From NCBI RefSeq assembly GCF_012910955.1, contig NZ_WTVQ01000008.1:62001-126000 (forward strand): 64,000 bases of DNA. The letters run 5' to 3'. The notes beneath the pieces are model-generated. The model did no database searches. It was given only the letters and a program-made list of their open reading frames with translations, and was not told the DNA's origin. Shown piece after piece: positions 1 to 10,453 of the stretch. The position numbers and the translations under genes are program-made. Position 1 is the stretch's first letter. Each line of letters starts with the position of its first letter. Source of the stretch: Aromatoleum diolicum. GTDB lineage: Bacteria > Pseudomonadota > Gammaproteobacteria > Burkholderiales > Rhodocyclaceae.

Positions 1-2682
1 CCATTCAGCGGCGGTCAGTGCGCGGGGATGGCGCCCGCAGGCCTGCGCGATCAGTTCGCCGGGATCGAGCGCGAACACCTGCACGCTGCCGCTTTCATCC
101 ACGCTGGCGACATGCTTGCCGGTGGCGCTGGCGGCGCTGAGCAGGATCTTTGCCGGATGGTCGAGCCGCGCAAGCGGGCGCCCGTCGCGCTTGTCCGTGA
201 CGACGAGATGCGAGTCCTCGGCAACGAGTTGCAGCGCGCGAGTGGCGTCTTCGCATTCGGTCCGGTCGTCCGGGTCGATGCGCAGCGGCCCCCCGCTCGC
301 AGCGATGTCGTGACGCCGTCCGGCCGCGCGGAGGAAGCGGCCATCGTCGCTGACGAAGCAGGCAGAGGCCAGTGGCCTCAGGTATCGCCCGAGATCGATC
401 GACAGAATTTCCGCGGGGTTCGCGAGGTGCCAGCGCACCAGCGTATGGCGCTCGCCACCCCGTGTCACGTCGGTGCCGACGAGGACTGCGAGGCCGAAGC
501 GGCCGTCGCGCGATACCTTGATCGCCGCCGGCCTGCCGGCGAGCGGCGGGGACGTCCAGCGTTCGTCGTTGCCGAGCTTCCACACCTGCATCCGATCGGC
601 GGCCGCGACGGCGAGATAGCTTGCATCGCTGCTGAGCGCGAGGGCCTCGGGCACCGTGTTCTGGGCGATCTCGATGGCTGGGTCGTTGGAGCCGATCGCC
701 TGGACGATCACCTTGTTGTCGGTGGCGACGGCCAGGCGCCGGCCGTCGGCGCTGACGGCCCAGCGCCGGGACGGCGGCATCGTGGCGGCGACCCTTGGCA
801 TACCGGCGCGCAGGGCCCAGGTGTGGAGGCGTATCGCGTCGTCGGTCGACACCAGGAGATCGATCTGGTCCTCGCGCATGCCGAGCCACAGCGGCACGGC
901 GCCCGCGGCGAGCTCGGTGCTCGCCAGCGCGGCTGCGGCCGCGGGCATGGAGAGCACGCGGTGGCGCGACAGGCCCAGGCGATCCGTCTCGGTCAGCAGT
1001 AGCACCGGGTCGGATGAGGCAAATGCCGCGGCCTCGGCTTCGAGCGGCATGCGGGCGCGACTCAGGTCGTTCGCGGTGTCCCACAGCAGCACGTCCTTGC
1101 CGCCCGAGACGACGATGAAGCCGGCACCGTCGCGCAGCGCGAGCAGGTCGCCGTCGGGAGCGTGCGACGTGCGCAGCTGACGGCCCGCGTTCACGTCCCA
1201 CAGTTCGACGTCGCCGACGTAGGAACTGCGCGTCGCAGCGTGCGCGCCGTCGCGGCTGAAGACGAGATGCCAGGGTGGCTTGTTCCATGCCAGCACCTGG
1301 ACCGGCGCATCGCGCGCCTCGGCCGGCATCCGCCACAGCGCCTGCGTCGTCGCGAAGTGCCGGCCATCGGGGCTGAAACCCCGGAATTCCTCGCCTTCGC
1401 GGCGCATCAGCTCGGACTGACGTACGCGGCTCCACAGCCGGAAGGTGGATTTTTCCGGCCCGCCCAACTGCGCACGGTCGGTCATCGCGATCAGGGCGCC
1501 GTCGTCGCTGATCGCCGGGGTGAGGTGGCCCGCCTTGGAGTCGACGGTCAGGCTGTCGATGCGCTGCAGGGGGCGCGCCGACCAGACTTCGAGCGTGGTG
1601 CGGTGCGTGTCATCGGATTCCTGCACGACGCACCAGTCGCCATCGGAGCTCGCCGCGGTTACGAGGCGGACGCGCGCCGGGGCATCCCCTGCAGGGGCCT
1701 TGACGTCATCGGTGCTGCAACTGCGCAGCGTGCCGTCGCGCAGTGACCACACCGCGATCTGCCCCGCCGTGGCTTCGGTGGTGACGTGCTCGCCGGTGGG
1801 CGACAGGCGCAGCGTCCGCGAGGCGCTGCGGTCGAACTCGCCGTGCGAGCGCGGCAGCAGGGCGAGTGCGCGGCGCAGCGACAGATCCACTTCGAGTGAT
1901 CGCTCGCCGATCGACGACAGGATGCGCAGTGCCTGCGCGGCGAGCAACACGCTGGTGTCGACCGCGCCGCCGCGTTCGCGCAGCAGGTCGGCCTGCGCGG
2001 CGAGGCGCCCGGCCTGCGCGATCGCGTTCTGGCGGTTCGCCTCGTCGCGCTGGCGCGCGGCGTAGATCGCCGCAGCGATCGACACGCTGGTCAGCACCAC
2101 GAGGCCGGTGATGACGCTGCGCACGATCCACCGCCAGCCGACATTCGAGCGCACGTGCGTCGGCGCCAGCGCGAGGCGCTCGACCAGTGCCTCGCTGGCG
2201 ATTCCGTTCTCGACCGCTTCTTCCACTTCGTCGAGCCAGATCTTTTCCTCATGTCCGAGCCACGCCTGGGTCAGCGTGGCCAGCGACGGATCCCGCAGGG
2301 CGCCGCCGACGCTGATCGGAATCACCGGCCGGTCTGGATGCCTGGCGCGGAATTCGGCCACTTCTTCGCGCACCCAGCGGGGTGAGGCGAGGGTGCCGCG
2401 ATTGGCGACCACCACCAGCACCTGCGACCGATGCAGCGCCGCACGCAAGGTGTTGGTAAGCGGTGCGCCCGGCGGCGCTTCGTCCTCGCTGAAAAACACC
2501 GTGAAGTCGCGTTCGCGCAGGCGCCGCGCCAGGTCCGACGCATAGCTCTGGGTGCCGCGGGGCAGGGGGCCGAGCGCGAAGGAGATGAACAGGTCGTAGC
2601 CGAAGAGCCGCGCGGCCTGGCTGCGCCGTGGCGCTTTCGCCGCTGGTGTTGGCGCTGCCGTGTCCGCTCGGTCCGGTTTCAT
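1..2682 (-). CDS. TIR - transmembrane - WD40 repeat protein (C-terminus cut by window edge)
   Basis: The minus-strand frame stays open from an ATG at 2682 to base 1 (894 codons, no stop). Residues ~26-170 form a TIR domain: YDLFISF near residue 29, FFSEDEAPPG near 63, and SPRWVREEV, where Glu107 sits at the position of the catalytic glutamate of TIR NADases. Residues ~186-208 are one hydrophobic membrane segment. The rest is a WD40-type beta-propeller with blades ending in motifs such as LWDV and LLWDT. The last visible residues, PRALTAAEW, resemble the closing motif of such WD40 proteins, so only a short tail should be missing. Bacterial TIR proteins of this kind are signalling or immune effectors; the actual role here is unknown. 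It lies 138 bp downstream of the Sel1-repeat gene in the same direction. No strong ribosome-binding site is visible. Confidence 0.85.
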   Translation of the reverse strand, partial: MKPDRADTAAPTPAAKAPRRSQAARLFGYDLFISFALGPLPRGTQSYASDLARRLRERDFTVFFSEDEAPPGAPLTNTLRAALHRSQVLVVVANRGTLASPRWVREEVAEFRARHPDRPVIPISVGGALRDPSLATLTQAWLGHEEKIWLDEVEEAVENGIASEALVERLALAPTHVRSNVGWRWIVRSVITGLVVLTSVSIAAAIYAARQRDEANRQNAIAQAGRLAAQADLLRERGGAVDTSVLLAAQALRILSSIGERSLEVDLSLRRALALLPRSHGEFDRSASRTLRLSPTGEHVTTEATAGQIAVWSLRDGTLRSCSTDDVKAPAGDAPARVRLVTAASSDGDWCVVQESDDTHRTTLEVWSARPLQRIDSLTVDSKAGHLTPAISDDGALIAMTDRAQLGGPEKSTFRLWSRVRQSELMRREGEEFRGFSPDGRHFATTQALWRMPAEARDAPVQVLAWNKPPWHLVFSRDGAHAATRSSYVGDVELWDVNAGRQLRTSHAPDGDLLALRDGAGFIVVSGGKDVLLWDTANDLSRARMPLEAEAAAFASSDPVLLLTETDRLGLSRHRVLSMPAAAAALASTELAAGAVPLWLGMREDQIDLLVSTDDAIRLHTWALRAGMPRVAATMPPSRRWAVSADGRRLAVATDNKVIVQAIGSNDPAIEIAQNTVPEALALSSDASYLAVAAADRMQVWKLGNDERWTSPPLAGRPAAIKVSRDGRFGLAVLVGTDVTRGGERHTLVRWHLANPAEILSIDLGRYLRPLASACFVSDDGRFLRAAGRRHDIAASGGPLRIDPDDRTECEDATRALQLVAEDSHLVVTDKRDGRPLARLDHPAKILLSAASATGKHVASVDESGSVQVFALDPGELIAQACGRHPRALTAAEW

Positions 2683-2820
2683 GCGCTGGATTCCCCCCGT
2701 GCGCGATGTCCCCCACTGTGCTGAGTCGCTGCCTTGAAGGACAATCAGCTATCGCAGTCTAGGCAAACCTGCGAACTTTGCTGGCGGGATCCGGCTCCCC
2801 GTCGCTTGAGTCGGGGCCGC

Positions 2821-3636
2821 TCAGCGGGAACCGTCTTCCGCAGCGAGCGCAGCTTGTGCCGGGGGGTAGTTCTGCGCGGCGGCGCGTTTGAGCCAGCTTA
2901 CGCTCTGGTCGATGTCCTGGGGCTGGCCCTTGCCCGTCCGGTACATGACGGCGATGGCGTACTGGGCTTCGGCATCGCCGTCCTCGGCAGAACGCATGAA
3001 GAGTCGCGCCGCTTCGTCCAGATTGCGCTCGACGCCGCGGCCGGCCTCGTACATCCACGCGAGCCGTGTCCGTGCGGTGACGTTGCCGGTGTCGGCGGCT
3101 CGCCGATAAAGGGTGGCCGCCTCCGCGTGCTTGCCGGTGCTGCTGAGATTCTCGGCCTGCTCGAACTCGGTCAGCGGACGATCCGGCTGAGCAAGCGATG
3201 CCAGGCGCGCGGCGGCTTCCTTGTCGCCGCTCTGGGCCGCGAGGCTCAGGTAATGGCGCGCCTTGTCGATGTCCTTCGGGACGGCGCCGTCCTGGCTGTA
3301 GAGCATGCCGAGCCGATACTGGGCCTTGAAGCCGCCGGCATTGGCGGCCGCAACATATAGGCCTTGGGCCTTCTTCATGTCCTTATCTTCGCCGAGACCA
3401 TCTTCCGCGAGGATGCCCAGATTGAACAAGGCGTCGGCGTTGCCGAGGCCCGCGAGGATTTCCCAGATGTGGCGCGCCGCGGCGTAGTTGGCCATCTTGA
3501 ACTCGGCATAGGCCTTGTAGTTGCCCATGCCGGGATTCTTGATCCAGTCGCCCGCGCTGCTGTCCTGCGCGTGGGTGCTGCCGAGCATTGCCCCCAAGGC
3601 GACGGTGGCAACGAGCTTCGGTCCGATCTTCAGCAT
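2821..3636 (-). CDS. Secreted Sel1-like repeat protein
   Basis: 271 residues. The N-terminus (MLKIGPKLVATVALGAMLGS, cleavage probably after THA) looks like a Sec signal peptide, so the protein is probably periplasmic. The body consists of Sel1-type tetratricopeptide repeats: A..LFNLGILAEDGLG near residue 88, AQYRLGMLYSQDG near 126, ARTRLAWMYEAGRGV near 195 and AQYAIAVMYRTGKG near 232. Sel1 repeats are protein-interaction scaffolds and give no enzymatic clue. A GC-rich imperfect hairpin follows the stop (about 2790-2818) without a T tract. The next gene in the same direction is the TIR-WD40 gene, so co-transcription is possible but not shown. Confidence 0.85.
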   Translation of the reverse strand: MLKIGPKLVATVALGAMLGSTHAQDSSAGDWIKNPGMGNYKAYAEFKMANYAAARHIWEILAGLGNADALFNLGILAEDGLGEDKDMKKAQGLYVAAANAGGFKAQYRLGMLYSQDGAVPKDIDKARHYLSLAAQSGDKEAAARLASLAQPDRPLTEFEQAENLSSTGKHAEAATLYRRAADTGNVTARTRLAWMYEAGRGVERNLDEAARLFMRSAEDGDAEAQYAIAVMYRTGKGQPQDIDQSVSWLKRAAAQNYPPAQAALAAEDGSR

Positions 3637-3762
3637 TTATCCGTGCTCCTCCGTGATGGCGAACACTGTGACACATGAAAACCGTGTTTGATTCACAACG
3701 CAGGTGTCTTGGCACGAGGGCTCGCAAGCTGCCGACCCGGATGGAGCCGAAGCTGCCGTCGC

Positions 3763-4476
3763 CTAGCGCAGATTCCGCATCGACGAGCGCAGCTTGTAGC
3801 GGTCGCCAGGGTGGATCAGTCTGGCGTAGCTGATGAGGTGCTCGTCCGACCAGGTCCGGCGGATCATCAGCAGGCAGGGAGTTGTCGTGGCGGTGTCGAG
3901 CCAGGTGGCAGTCCGCGGGTCGACGAGGACCGCTTCGACGACGTGTTCGACGTCGGAAATCGGGCAGGCCGCGACGAGGACTTCGTTCGGCGTGTGGCGG
4001 GAGAAGTCGGTGTCGAGGTAGTCCGGCACCCACTTCGGATTGACGAAGCGCTCTTCGAGCTGGATCGGCACGTCGTTTTCACGGTGTACGAGGAGGGTGT
4101 GGAACACCCGTGTGCCGAGACGCACGCCGAGGTTCAGTGCGACTTCGTCGTCGGCCTCGATCGCTTCGCAGCGGATCACGTCGTTGCGGTAGGCGTTGCC
4201 GCGGCTGCGGACTTCGGCGGCGATGTTCAGCACTTCATGCAGCGAGGATTCGGCCTTGCGGTCGGTGACGAAGGTTCCGAGGCCCGGCTGGCGGATCAGG
4301 TAGCCGCTCTGGACCAGATCGCGGATCGCCTTGTTGGCGGTCATGCGGCTGACGCCGAAATCGCGCGCGAGCTGCTCTTCCGCCGGGATCTGGTGGTGGG
4401 CCGGGTAGGCACCGCTGCGAATGTGTTCGAGCAGGTGTTCCTCGATCTGCCGGTAGCGGGGTGGGGTGCTGGCCAA
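3763..4476 (-). CDS. hutC: HutC-type GntR family repressor of histidine utilisation
   Basis: 237 residues. An N-terminal winged helix of GntR type spans residues ~8-70 (AEEQLARDFGVSRMTANKAI, GLGTFV), followed by a UTRA ligand-binding domain from ~90 to 230. HutC represses hut genes and is released by urocanate. The start is TTG at 4476, chosen because an AAGGAA ribosome-binding site lies 5 bases upstream and the protein then begins at the usual HutC length. It is the last gene of the hutIG-hutU-hutH-hutC run, 66 bp after hutH, so it is probably autoregulated through the operators upstream of hutIG. Family and context agree strongly. Confidence 0.93.
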   Translation of the reverse strand: MASTPPRYRQIEEHLLEHIRSGAYPAHHQIPAEEQLARDFGVSRMTANKAIRDLVQSGYLIRQPGLGTFVTDRKAESSLHEVLNIAAEVRSRGNAYRNDVIRCEAIEADDEVALNLGVRLGTRVFHTLLVHRENDVPIQLEERFVNPKWVPDYLDTDFSRHTPNEVLVAACPISDVEHVVEAVLVDPRTATWLDTATTTPCLLMIRRTWSDEHLISYARLIHPGDRYKLRSSMRNLR

Positions 4477-4542
4477 GGGTCTTCCTTTGCGGGTCGCTGC
4501 AATGCCGTGATGATACAGACCAGCGCCGGTGAAGCTTTGCCG

Positions 4543-6105
4543 TCAGGCCTGCGAAGGCAGCAGGCCGGGAGGCATCAGCGCCGACAGCGTGCGCTGTTGC
4601 AGCAGCGTGGTCGCGGCGGCGATGTCCGGGGCGAAGAAGCGATCGACGTCGTAGAACGGCACCTTCGCACGCAGGGCGCTACGGGCTTCCTCGAGCCTGG
4701 GCGAACTCTTGTGGCCGTCGCGGAAGTCGAGGCCCTGGCAGGCGGCGAGCCATTCGACCGCGAGGATGCCGCGCACGTTGTCGGCCATCGCCCACAGGCG
4801 GCGGCCGGCGTTGGGCGCCATCGACACGTGGTCTTCCTGGTTCGCCGAGGTCGGCAGGCTGTCGACGCTCGCAGGGTGCGCGAGCGCCTTGTTGTCGCTG
4901 GCGAGCGCCGCGGCGGCGACCTGCGCGATCATGAAGCCGGAATTGACGCCGCTGTTGGCGACCAGGAAGGCCGGCAGCTGCGACATGTTCTTGTCCATCA
5001 TCAGCGAGATGCGCCGCTCGGCCAGCGCGCCGATTTCGGCGATCGCCAGCGCGAGGTTGTCGGCGGCCATTGCCACCGGTTCGGCGTGGAAGTTGCCGCC
5101 CGAGAGGATGTCGTCCTCGGCGGCGAACACCAGCGGATTGTCCGACACGGCGTTCGATTCGACGGCGAGCACCTCGGCGGCCTGCCGAATTTGCGTGAGG
5201 CAGGCGCCCATGACCTGCGGCTGGCAGCGCAGCGAGTACGGGTCCTGCACCTTGCCGCAGGCGACATGCGACTGGGCGATCTCGCTGGTGTCCTCCAACA
5301 GGTGGCGGTAGGCCGCGGCCGCGTCGATCTGCCCGCGCTGCCCGCGCGTGGCATGGATGCGGGCGTCGAAGGGCACGCGCGAGCCGAGCGCGGCCTCGAT
5401 GGTGAGGCTGCCGCACACGGTCGCCGCGGCGAACAGGTCTTCGGCATCGAAGAGCCCGCGCAGCGCGTAGGCGGTGGAGACCTGGGTGCCGTTCAGGAGT
5501 GCCAAGCCTTCCTTGGCGGCGAGGGTCAGCGCTTCGAGGCCCGCGACCTTGAGCGCGTCGCGCGCCGGCAACCATTCGCCGCGGTAGCGTGCGCGCCCTT
5601 CGCCGAGCAGCGTGAGCGACATGTGGGCGAGCGGCGCGAGGTCGCCGGAGGCGCCCACCGAGCCCTTGGCCGGGATCTCCGGGTACACGCCGGCGTTCAC
5701 CAGTGCGATCAGCGCGTCGATCACCTCGCGGCGGATGCCCGAGAAGCCGCGGGCGAGGCTGTTCACCTTCAGCAGCAGGATCAGGCGCACGGTCGCGTCG
5801 TCCAAAGCTTCGCCGACGCCGCAGGCGTGCGACAGCACCAGCGAGCGCTGCAGGCGTTCGAGGTCCGCATGGGCGATATGGGTCTGTGCGAGCAGCCCGA
5901 AGCCGGTGTTGATGCCGTAGGCGACGCGATCCTCGTCGATGACGCGGCGCACGCAGGCGACGCTGCGCGCGATCGCTTCCGATGCAGATTCGGGCAGCGT
6001 CACGCGCACCGGGTGCTGCCAGGCCAGACGGAGCTGGGCGAGGGTGAGTTCACCGGGGACGAGCCTCAGCTTGGTGCTTGGGTCGATGCTCGGCTCGAAG
6101 GTCAT
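4543..6105 (-). CDS. hutH: Histidine ammonia-lyase
   Basis: 520 residues. It converts L-histidine to trans-urocanate and ammonia, the first step of the Hut pathway, in the cytoplasm. The MIO prosthetic group arises from Ala-Ser-Gly in the visible motif [24 protein letters not shown] and [11 protein letters not shown] are further family motifs. The frame is open 37 codons further upstream, but that extension overlaps hutU and is Arg/Cys-rich. The ATG at 6105 ([15 protein letters not shown]) has GAGGTG just upstream and starts 10 bp after the hutU stop, giving the normal family length. It is the third gene of the hut operon. Confidence 0.96.
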   Translation of the reverse strand: MTFEPSIDPSTKLRLVPGELTLAQLRLAWQHPVRVTLPESASEAIARSVACVRRVIDEDRVAYGINTGFGLLAQTHIAHADLERLQRSLVLSHACGVGEALDDATVRLILLLKVNSLARGFSGIRREVIDALIALVNAGVYPEIPAKGSVGASGDLAPLAHMSLTLLGEGRARYRGEWLPARDALKVAGLEALTLAAKEGLALLNGTQVSTAYALRGLFDAEDLFAAATVCGSLTIEAALGSRVPFDARIHATRGQRGQIDAAAAYRHLLEDTSEIAQSHVACGKVQDPYSLRCQPQVMGACLTQIRQAAEVLAVESNAVSDNPLVFAAEDDILSGGNFHAEPVAMAADNLALAIAEIGALAERRISLMMDKNMSQLPAFLVANSGVNSGFMIAQVAAAALASDNKALAHPASVDSLPTSANQEDHVSMAPNAGRRLWAMADNVRGILAVEWLAACQGLDFRDGHKSSPRLEEARSALRAKVPFYDVDRFFAPDIAAATTLLQQRTLSALMPPGLLPSQA

Positions 6106-6115
6106 TTCGGTCACC

Positions 6116-7819
<1,704 letters not shown>

Positions 7820-7858
7820 CGTGTTCTCCTCCAGTCCATATATGTGACGACCTTGGAC

Positions 7859-10033
7859 TCAGCCGTTCAGGGTCAACTGATGGATCAGGCGCGCGGCGAC
7901 GCGGGCGGTCCAGTTGTCGATGTCGAATTCCGGGTTCAGCTCGGCGAGGTCCGCGAGCCTGAGCTTGCCGCTGTCGCGCACGCGCTCGACGAGCGGTTCG
8001 AGCAGCGCCAGTGGTACGCCGCGGGCGGCGGGGGCGCTCACGCCGGGGCCTTCGCTGGCGGGCAGCACGTCGAGGTCGATGGTGAGATGGACGTGGTCGC
8101 AGGCGGCGACGAAGGCATTGAGCATTTCGCCGATGTGATCGAGGCGCGCGGGCGTGATCTCGCGGTCCTCGCACACCAGCACGTCGAGTTCGGCGGCGCG
8201 ACGGAACAGCGCCCGCGTGTTCGACGCGCGGCTCACGCCCAGGCAGGCGTAGCGGAAAGGCCAGCCGCGCGTGGCGCAGTCCTCGGCGATCTGCGCGAAG
8301 GGCGTGCCGGACGAATGCACGTGCGCCGGGTCGCGCAGGTCGAAGTGGGCGTCGAAATTGACGATGCCGATGCGTGGTGCTTGCGCGCCGTGGTTCGCGA
8401 GATGGGCGGCGAGGCCCCGCCAGCTGCCATAGGCGACTTCGTGGCCGCCGCCGAGCACGACCGGCAAGTGGCCCGCGGCGAGGAGGCCGGCAACTTCGGT
8501 CGCGAGCCTTGCCTGCGCGCCTTCGAGGTCGCCGTCGTCGCAGACGACGTCGCCGGCGTCGTAAGCCGGGCGCTCACGGTGCCAGGCGAGGCTCGCGAGC
8601 GCCTTGCGGATCGCGGCTGGCGCGGCGGCGGCTCCGGGGCGGCCCTGGTTGCGCCGCACCCCTTCGTCACAGGCGAAGCCGATGAGGGCGACGCCGGGGC
8701 CTTCGGCCACGTCGAGGGGGCGAATGGCCTGGTGCCAGCGCAGGCTGTCGGGTTCCGGATCGATGCGCCCGGTCCACACTTCCATCGTGCTGCGGTCTGC
8801 GCCATCGATACGCTCCTGAGTGACGTGTCCGTCGAAGACGCGCTGGCGTAGCCGTCCGGCCTGCACGGCATAGGCGAGCTCGGTCGGGCGCGCGACGTCC
8901 CACACGCACAGGTCTGCGCGCAGCCCTTCGGCGATGCGGCCGGTGTCGGCCAGCCCCAGCGCACGTGCGCCATGTGCCGTCATGCCGGCGAGGGCCTCGC
9001 GCGGGGTCAGGCGGAACAGCGTGCACGCGAGGTTCAGCATCAGCGTCGGCATGAACATGGGTGAGCTGCCGGGGTTCGCATCGCTGGCGATCGCGATCGG
9101 CACGCCGTAGCGGCGCAGCGCCTCGACCGGCGGCAATTGCGTCTCGCGCAGCGTCAGGTACGCGCCGGGCAGCAGCGTCGCGACCGTGCCGGCAGCGGCC
9201 ATCGCACGCACGCCGGCGTCATCCAGGTATTCGATGTGATCGGCCGACAGCGCGCCGTGGCGCGCCGCGAGCGCCGCGCCGCCGAGGTTCGAGAGCTGTT
9301 CGGCGTGCGCCTTGACGCGCAGACCGTGGCGCGCCGCCGCGTCGAACACGCGCTCGCACTGCGCGGGGCTGAAGGCGATGCCTTCGCAGAACACGTCCAC
9401 CGCGTCAGCCAGGCCTTCGGCCGCGGCGGCCGGGATCATCTCGTCGCAGACGAGGCGAACGTAGCCGTCACTGTCGTCCCTGTATTCCGGTGGCAGTGCG
9501 TGCGCGCCGAGTAGCGTGGTGACGACGCGCACGGGCAGGCCGCCGTGTTGCGGTTGGCCGAGGCGGCGCGCGGCGCGCAGCATCCTCAGTTCATCGGCAA
9601 CCGTGAGGCCGTAGCCGGACTTGATCTCGACCGTGGTCACACCGTCGGCGACCAGGGCGGCGAGCCGGGGCAGGGTGGCGGCGAGGAGTTCGTTCTCGGA
9701 TGCGGCGCGGGTGGCGCGCACGGTGCTGAGGATGCCGCCGCCCGCCTGCGCGATTTCGGCGTAGCTCGCGCCTTCCAGACGCTGTGCGAATTCGTCGGCG
9801 CGGTTGCCTCCGAACACGAGGTGGGTGTGGCAGTCGACCAGCCCCGGCGTCATCACGCCGCCGCGCCCCATGTCGGTCGCGCCGGCCACATCGGCCGCCT
9901 GCAAGGTGCCCGTCGGGCACAGCCTCGCGATGCGGCCGTCCTCGACCAGCACCGCCATCGGGGCAGGCAAATCCTGCTGTCCGTCGAAGATCGTGACGTC
10001 CCGCCAGAGCAGGCGGGGGCGATTGCCGGGCAT
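7859..10033 (-). CDS. hutI-hutG: HutI-HutG fusion: imidazolonepropionase + formimidoylglutamase
   Basis: One uninterrupted 724-codon frame. Residues ~1-405 are imidazolonepropionase (step 3): zinc HxH in [33 protein letters not shown] and [10 protein letters not shown]. Residues ~417-724 are an arginase-fold formimidoylglutamase (step 4): [29 protein letters not shown] and [16 protein letters not shown] carry the manganese ligands. The junction runs through residue Met417, which would be a natural hutG start ([18 protein letters not shown]); no stop codon or close ribosome-binding site separates the halves. Start ATG 10033 has GGAG about 9 bases upstream. The two enzymes are normally separate, so either the organism has a true bifunctional protein or a sequencing indel removed a stop. 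It is the first gene of the hut operon. Confidence 0.92.
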   Translation of the reverse strand: MPGNRPRLLWRDVTIFDGQQDLPAPMAVLVEDGRIARLCPTGTLQAADVAGATDMGRGGVMTPGLVDCHTHLVFGGNRADEFAQRLEGASYAEIAQAGGGILSTVRATRAASENELLAATLPRLAALVADGVTTVEIKSGYGLTVADELRMLRAARRLGQPQHGGLPVRVVTTLLGAHALPPEYRDDSDGYVRLVCDEMIPAAAAEGLADAVDVFCEGIAFSPAQCERVFDAAARHGLRVKAHAEQLSNLGGAALAARHGALSADHIEYLDDAGVRAMAAAGTVATLLPGAYLTLRETQLPPVEALRRYGVPIAIASDANPGSSPMFMPTLMLNLACTLFRLTPREALAGMTAHGARALGLADTGRIAEGLRADLCVWDVARPTELAYAVQAGRLRQRVFDGHVTQERIDGADRSTMEVWTGRIDPEPDSLRWHQAIRPLDVAEGPGVALIGFACDEGVRRNQGRPGAAAAPAAIRKALASLAWHRERPAYDAGDVVCDDGDLEGAQARLATEVAGLLAAGHLPVVLGGGHEVAYGSWRGLAAHLANHGAQAPRIGIVNFDAHFDLRDPAHVHSSGTPFAQIAEDCATRGWPFRYACLGVSRASNTRALFRRAAELDVLVCEDREITPARLDHIGEMLNAFVAACDHVHLTIDLDVLPASEGPGVSAPAARGVPLALLEPLVERVRDSGKLRLADLAELNPEFDIDNWTARVAARLIHQLTLNG

Positions 10034-10058
10034 TGCCGAGTCTCCATCTCTTGTGATG

Positions 10059-10095
10059 TTGTATATACAATAGAAGCGAGGGCGATGGGCGTCAA
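10059..10095 (-). promoter_or_regulatory. hut operon promoter with HutC-type operator over the -10
   Basis: Read on the minus strand, TTGACG (10090-10095), a 17-base spacer and TATTGT (10067-10072) form a good sigma-70 promoter for hutIG. The perfect palindrome TTGTATATACAA (10059-10070) overlaps the -10 and the likely start point and lies 26 bp before the hutIG ATG. Known HutC operators contain a TGTA...TACA palindrome, so this is a convincing repressor site by position and sequence. Binding itself is inferred. Confidence 0.75.
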
Positions 10096-10294
10096 GGGGT
10101 TTCGATGGCGGTGTGTGGAAAACCCAGGTGGGCGTCGTCGCGAATGGGCCCCGCTTGCCGGATTAATCCTCTGTTGTATCGTGTTGCGTGAGGATTTGCG
10201 CGTCCCTTGTGGCGCCTGGGGAATGGCCGTTGGGCGGCGGTGTCCCCTTGTTTTTGGAATTGCCATGCTCGCGGAAGCGGCGTGTCCGGCTTTA

Positions 10295-10306
10295 CTGTAT
10301 ATACAA
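10295..10306. promoter_or_regulatory. Second HutC-like operator half-kilobase upstream of hutIG
   Basis: CTGTATATACAA repeats the promoter palindrome TTGTATATACAA with one mismatch; the core TGTATATACA (10296-10305) is a perfect 10-bp palindrome. It lies 225 bp (centre to centre about 236 bp) upstream of the first site, so the pair could support DNA looping or act as an auxiliary activator/repressor site. Confidence 0.55.
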
Positions 10307-10453
10307 TTAAACCCGGCCTGCATTCGCGCTCCGCTCGTCCGCTAAAGCGCCCGCGGCACCCCGACAAGGCAAGCGAGGCGGACGTCGTCACGTCGGGAAA
10401 ACGGATGGTCTTGCCCGGAAGCGGGTTGTATCCCTGATCCGGCAGCCGGGATC

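Larger units (their letters stand above)
10034..10453. other. 420-bp intergenic region between hutIG and the LysR gene
   Basis: No gene is credible here. It holds the hut promoter and both palindromic operators. Near 10434-10452 there is an imperfect hairpin (GATCC-CGG / CCG-GATC) immediately after the LysR stop, without a T tract, which may end the LysR transcript. The rest shows nothing recognisable. Confidence 0.6.

Noticed and set aside
28-1002. Long plus-strand ORF (324 codons) opposite the TIR-WD40 gene
   Set aside because: It lies in exact antisense phase to the minus-strand propeller frame, is Arg/Gly/Ala-rich, and has no domain or ribosome-binding site; a GC-skewed shadow.
8233-8973. 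Separate ORF starting at a good ribosome-binding site inside hutIG
   Set aside because: The frame is off by one from hutG, Arg/Ser/Pro-rich and without any family motif, while the fused frame carries all HutG metal-site motifs.
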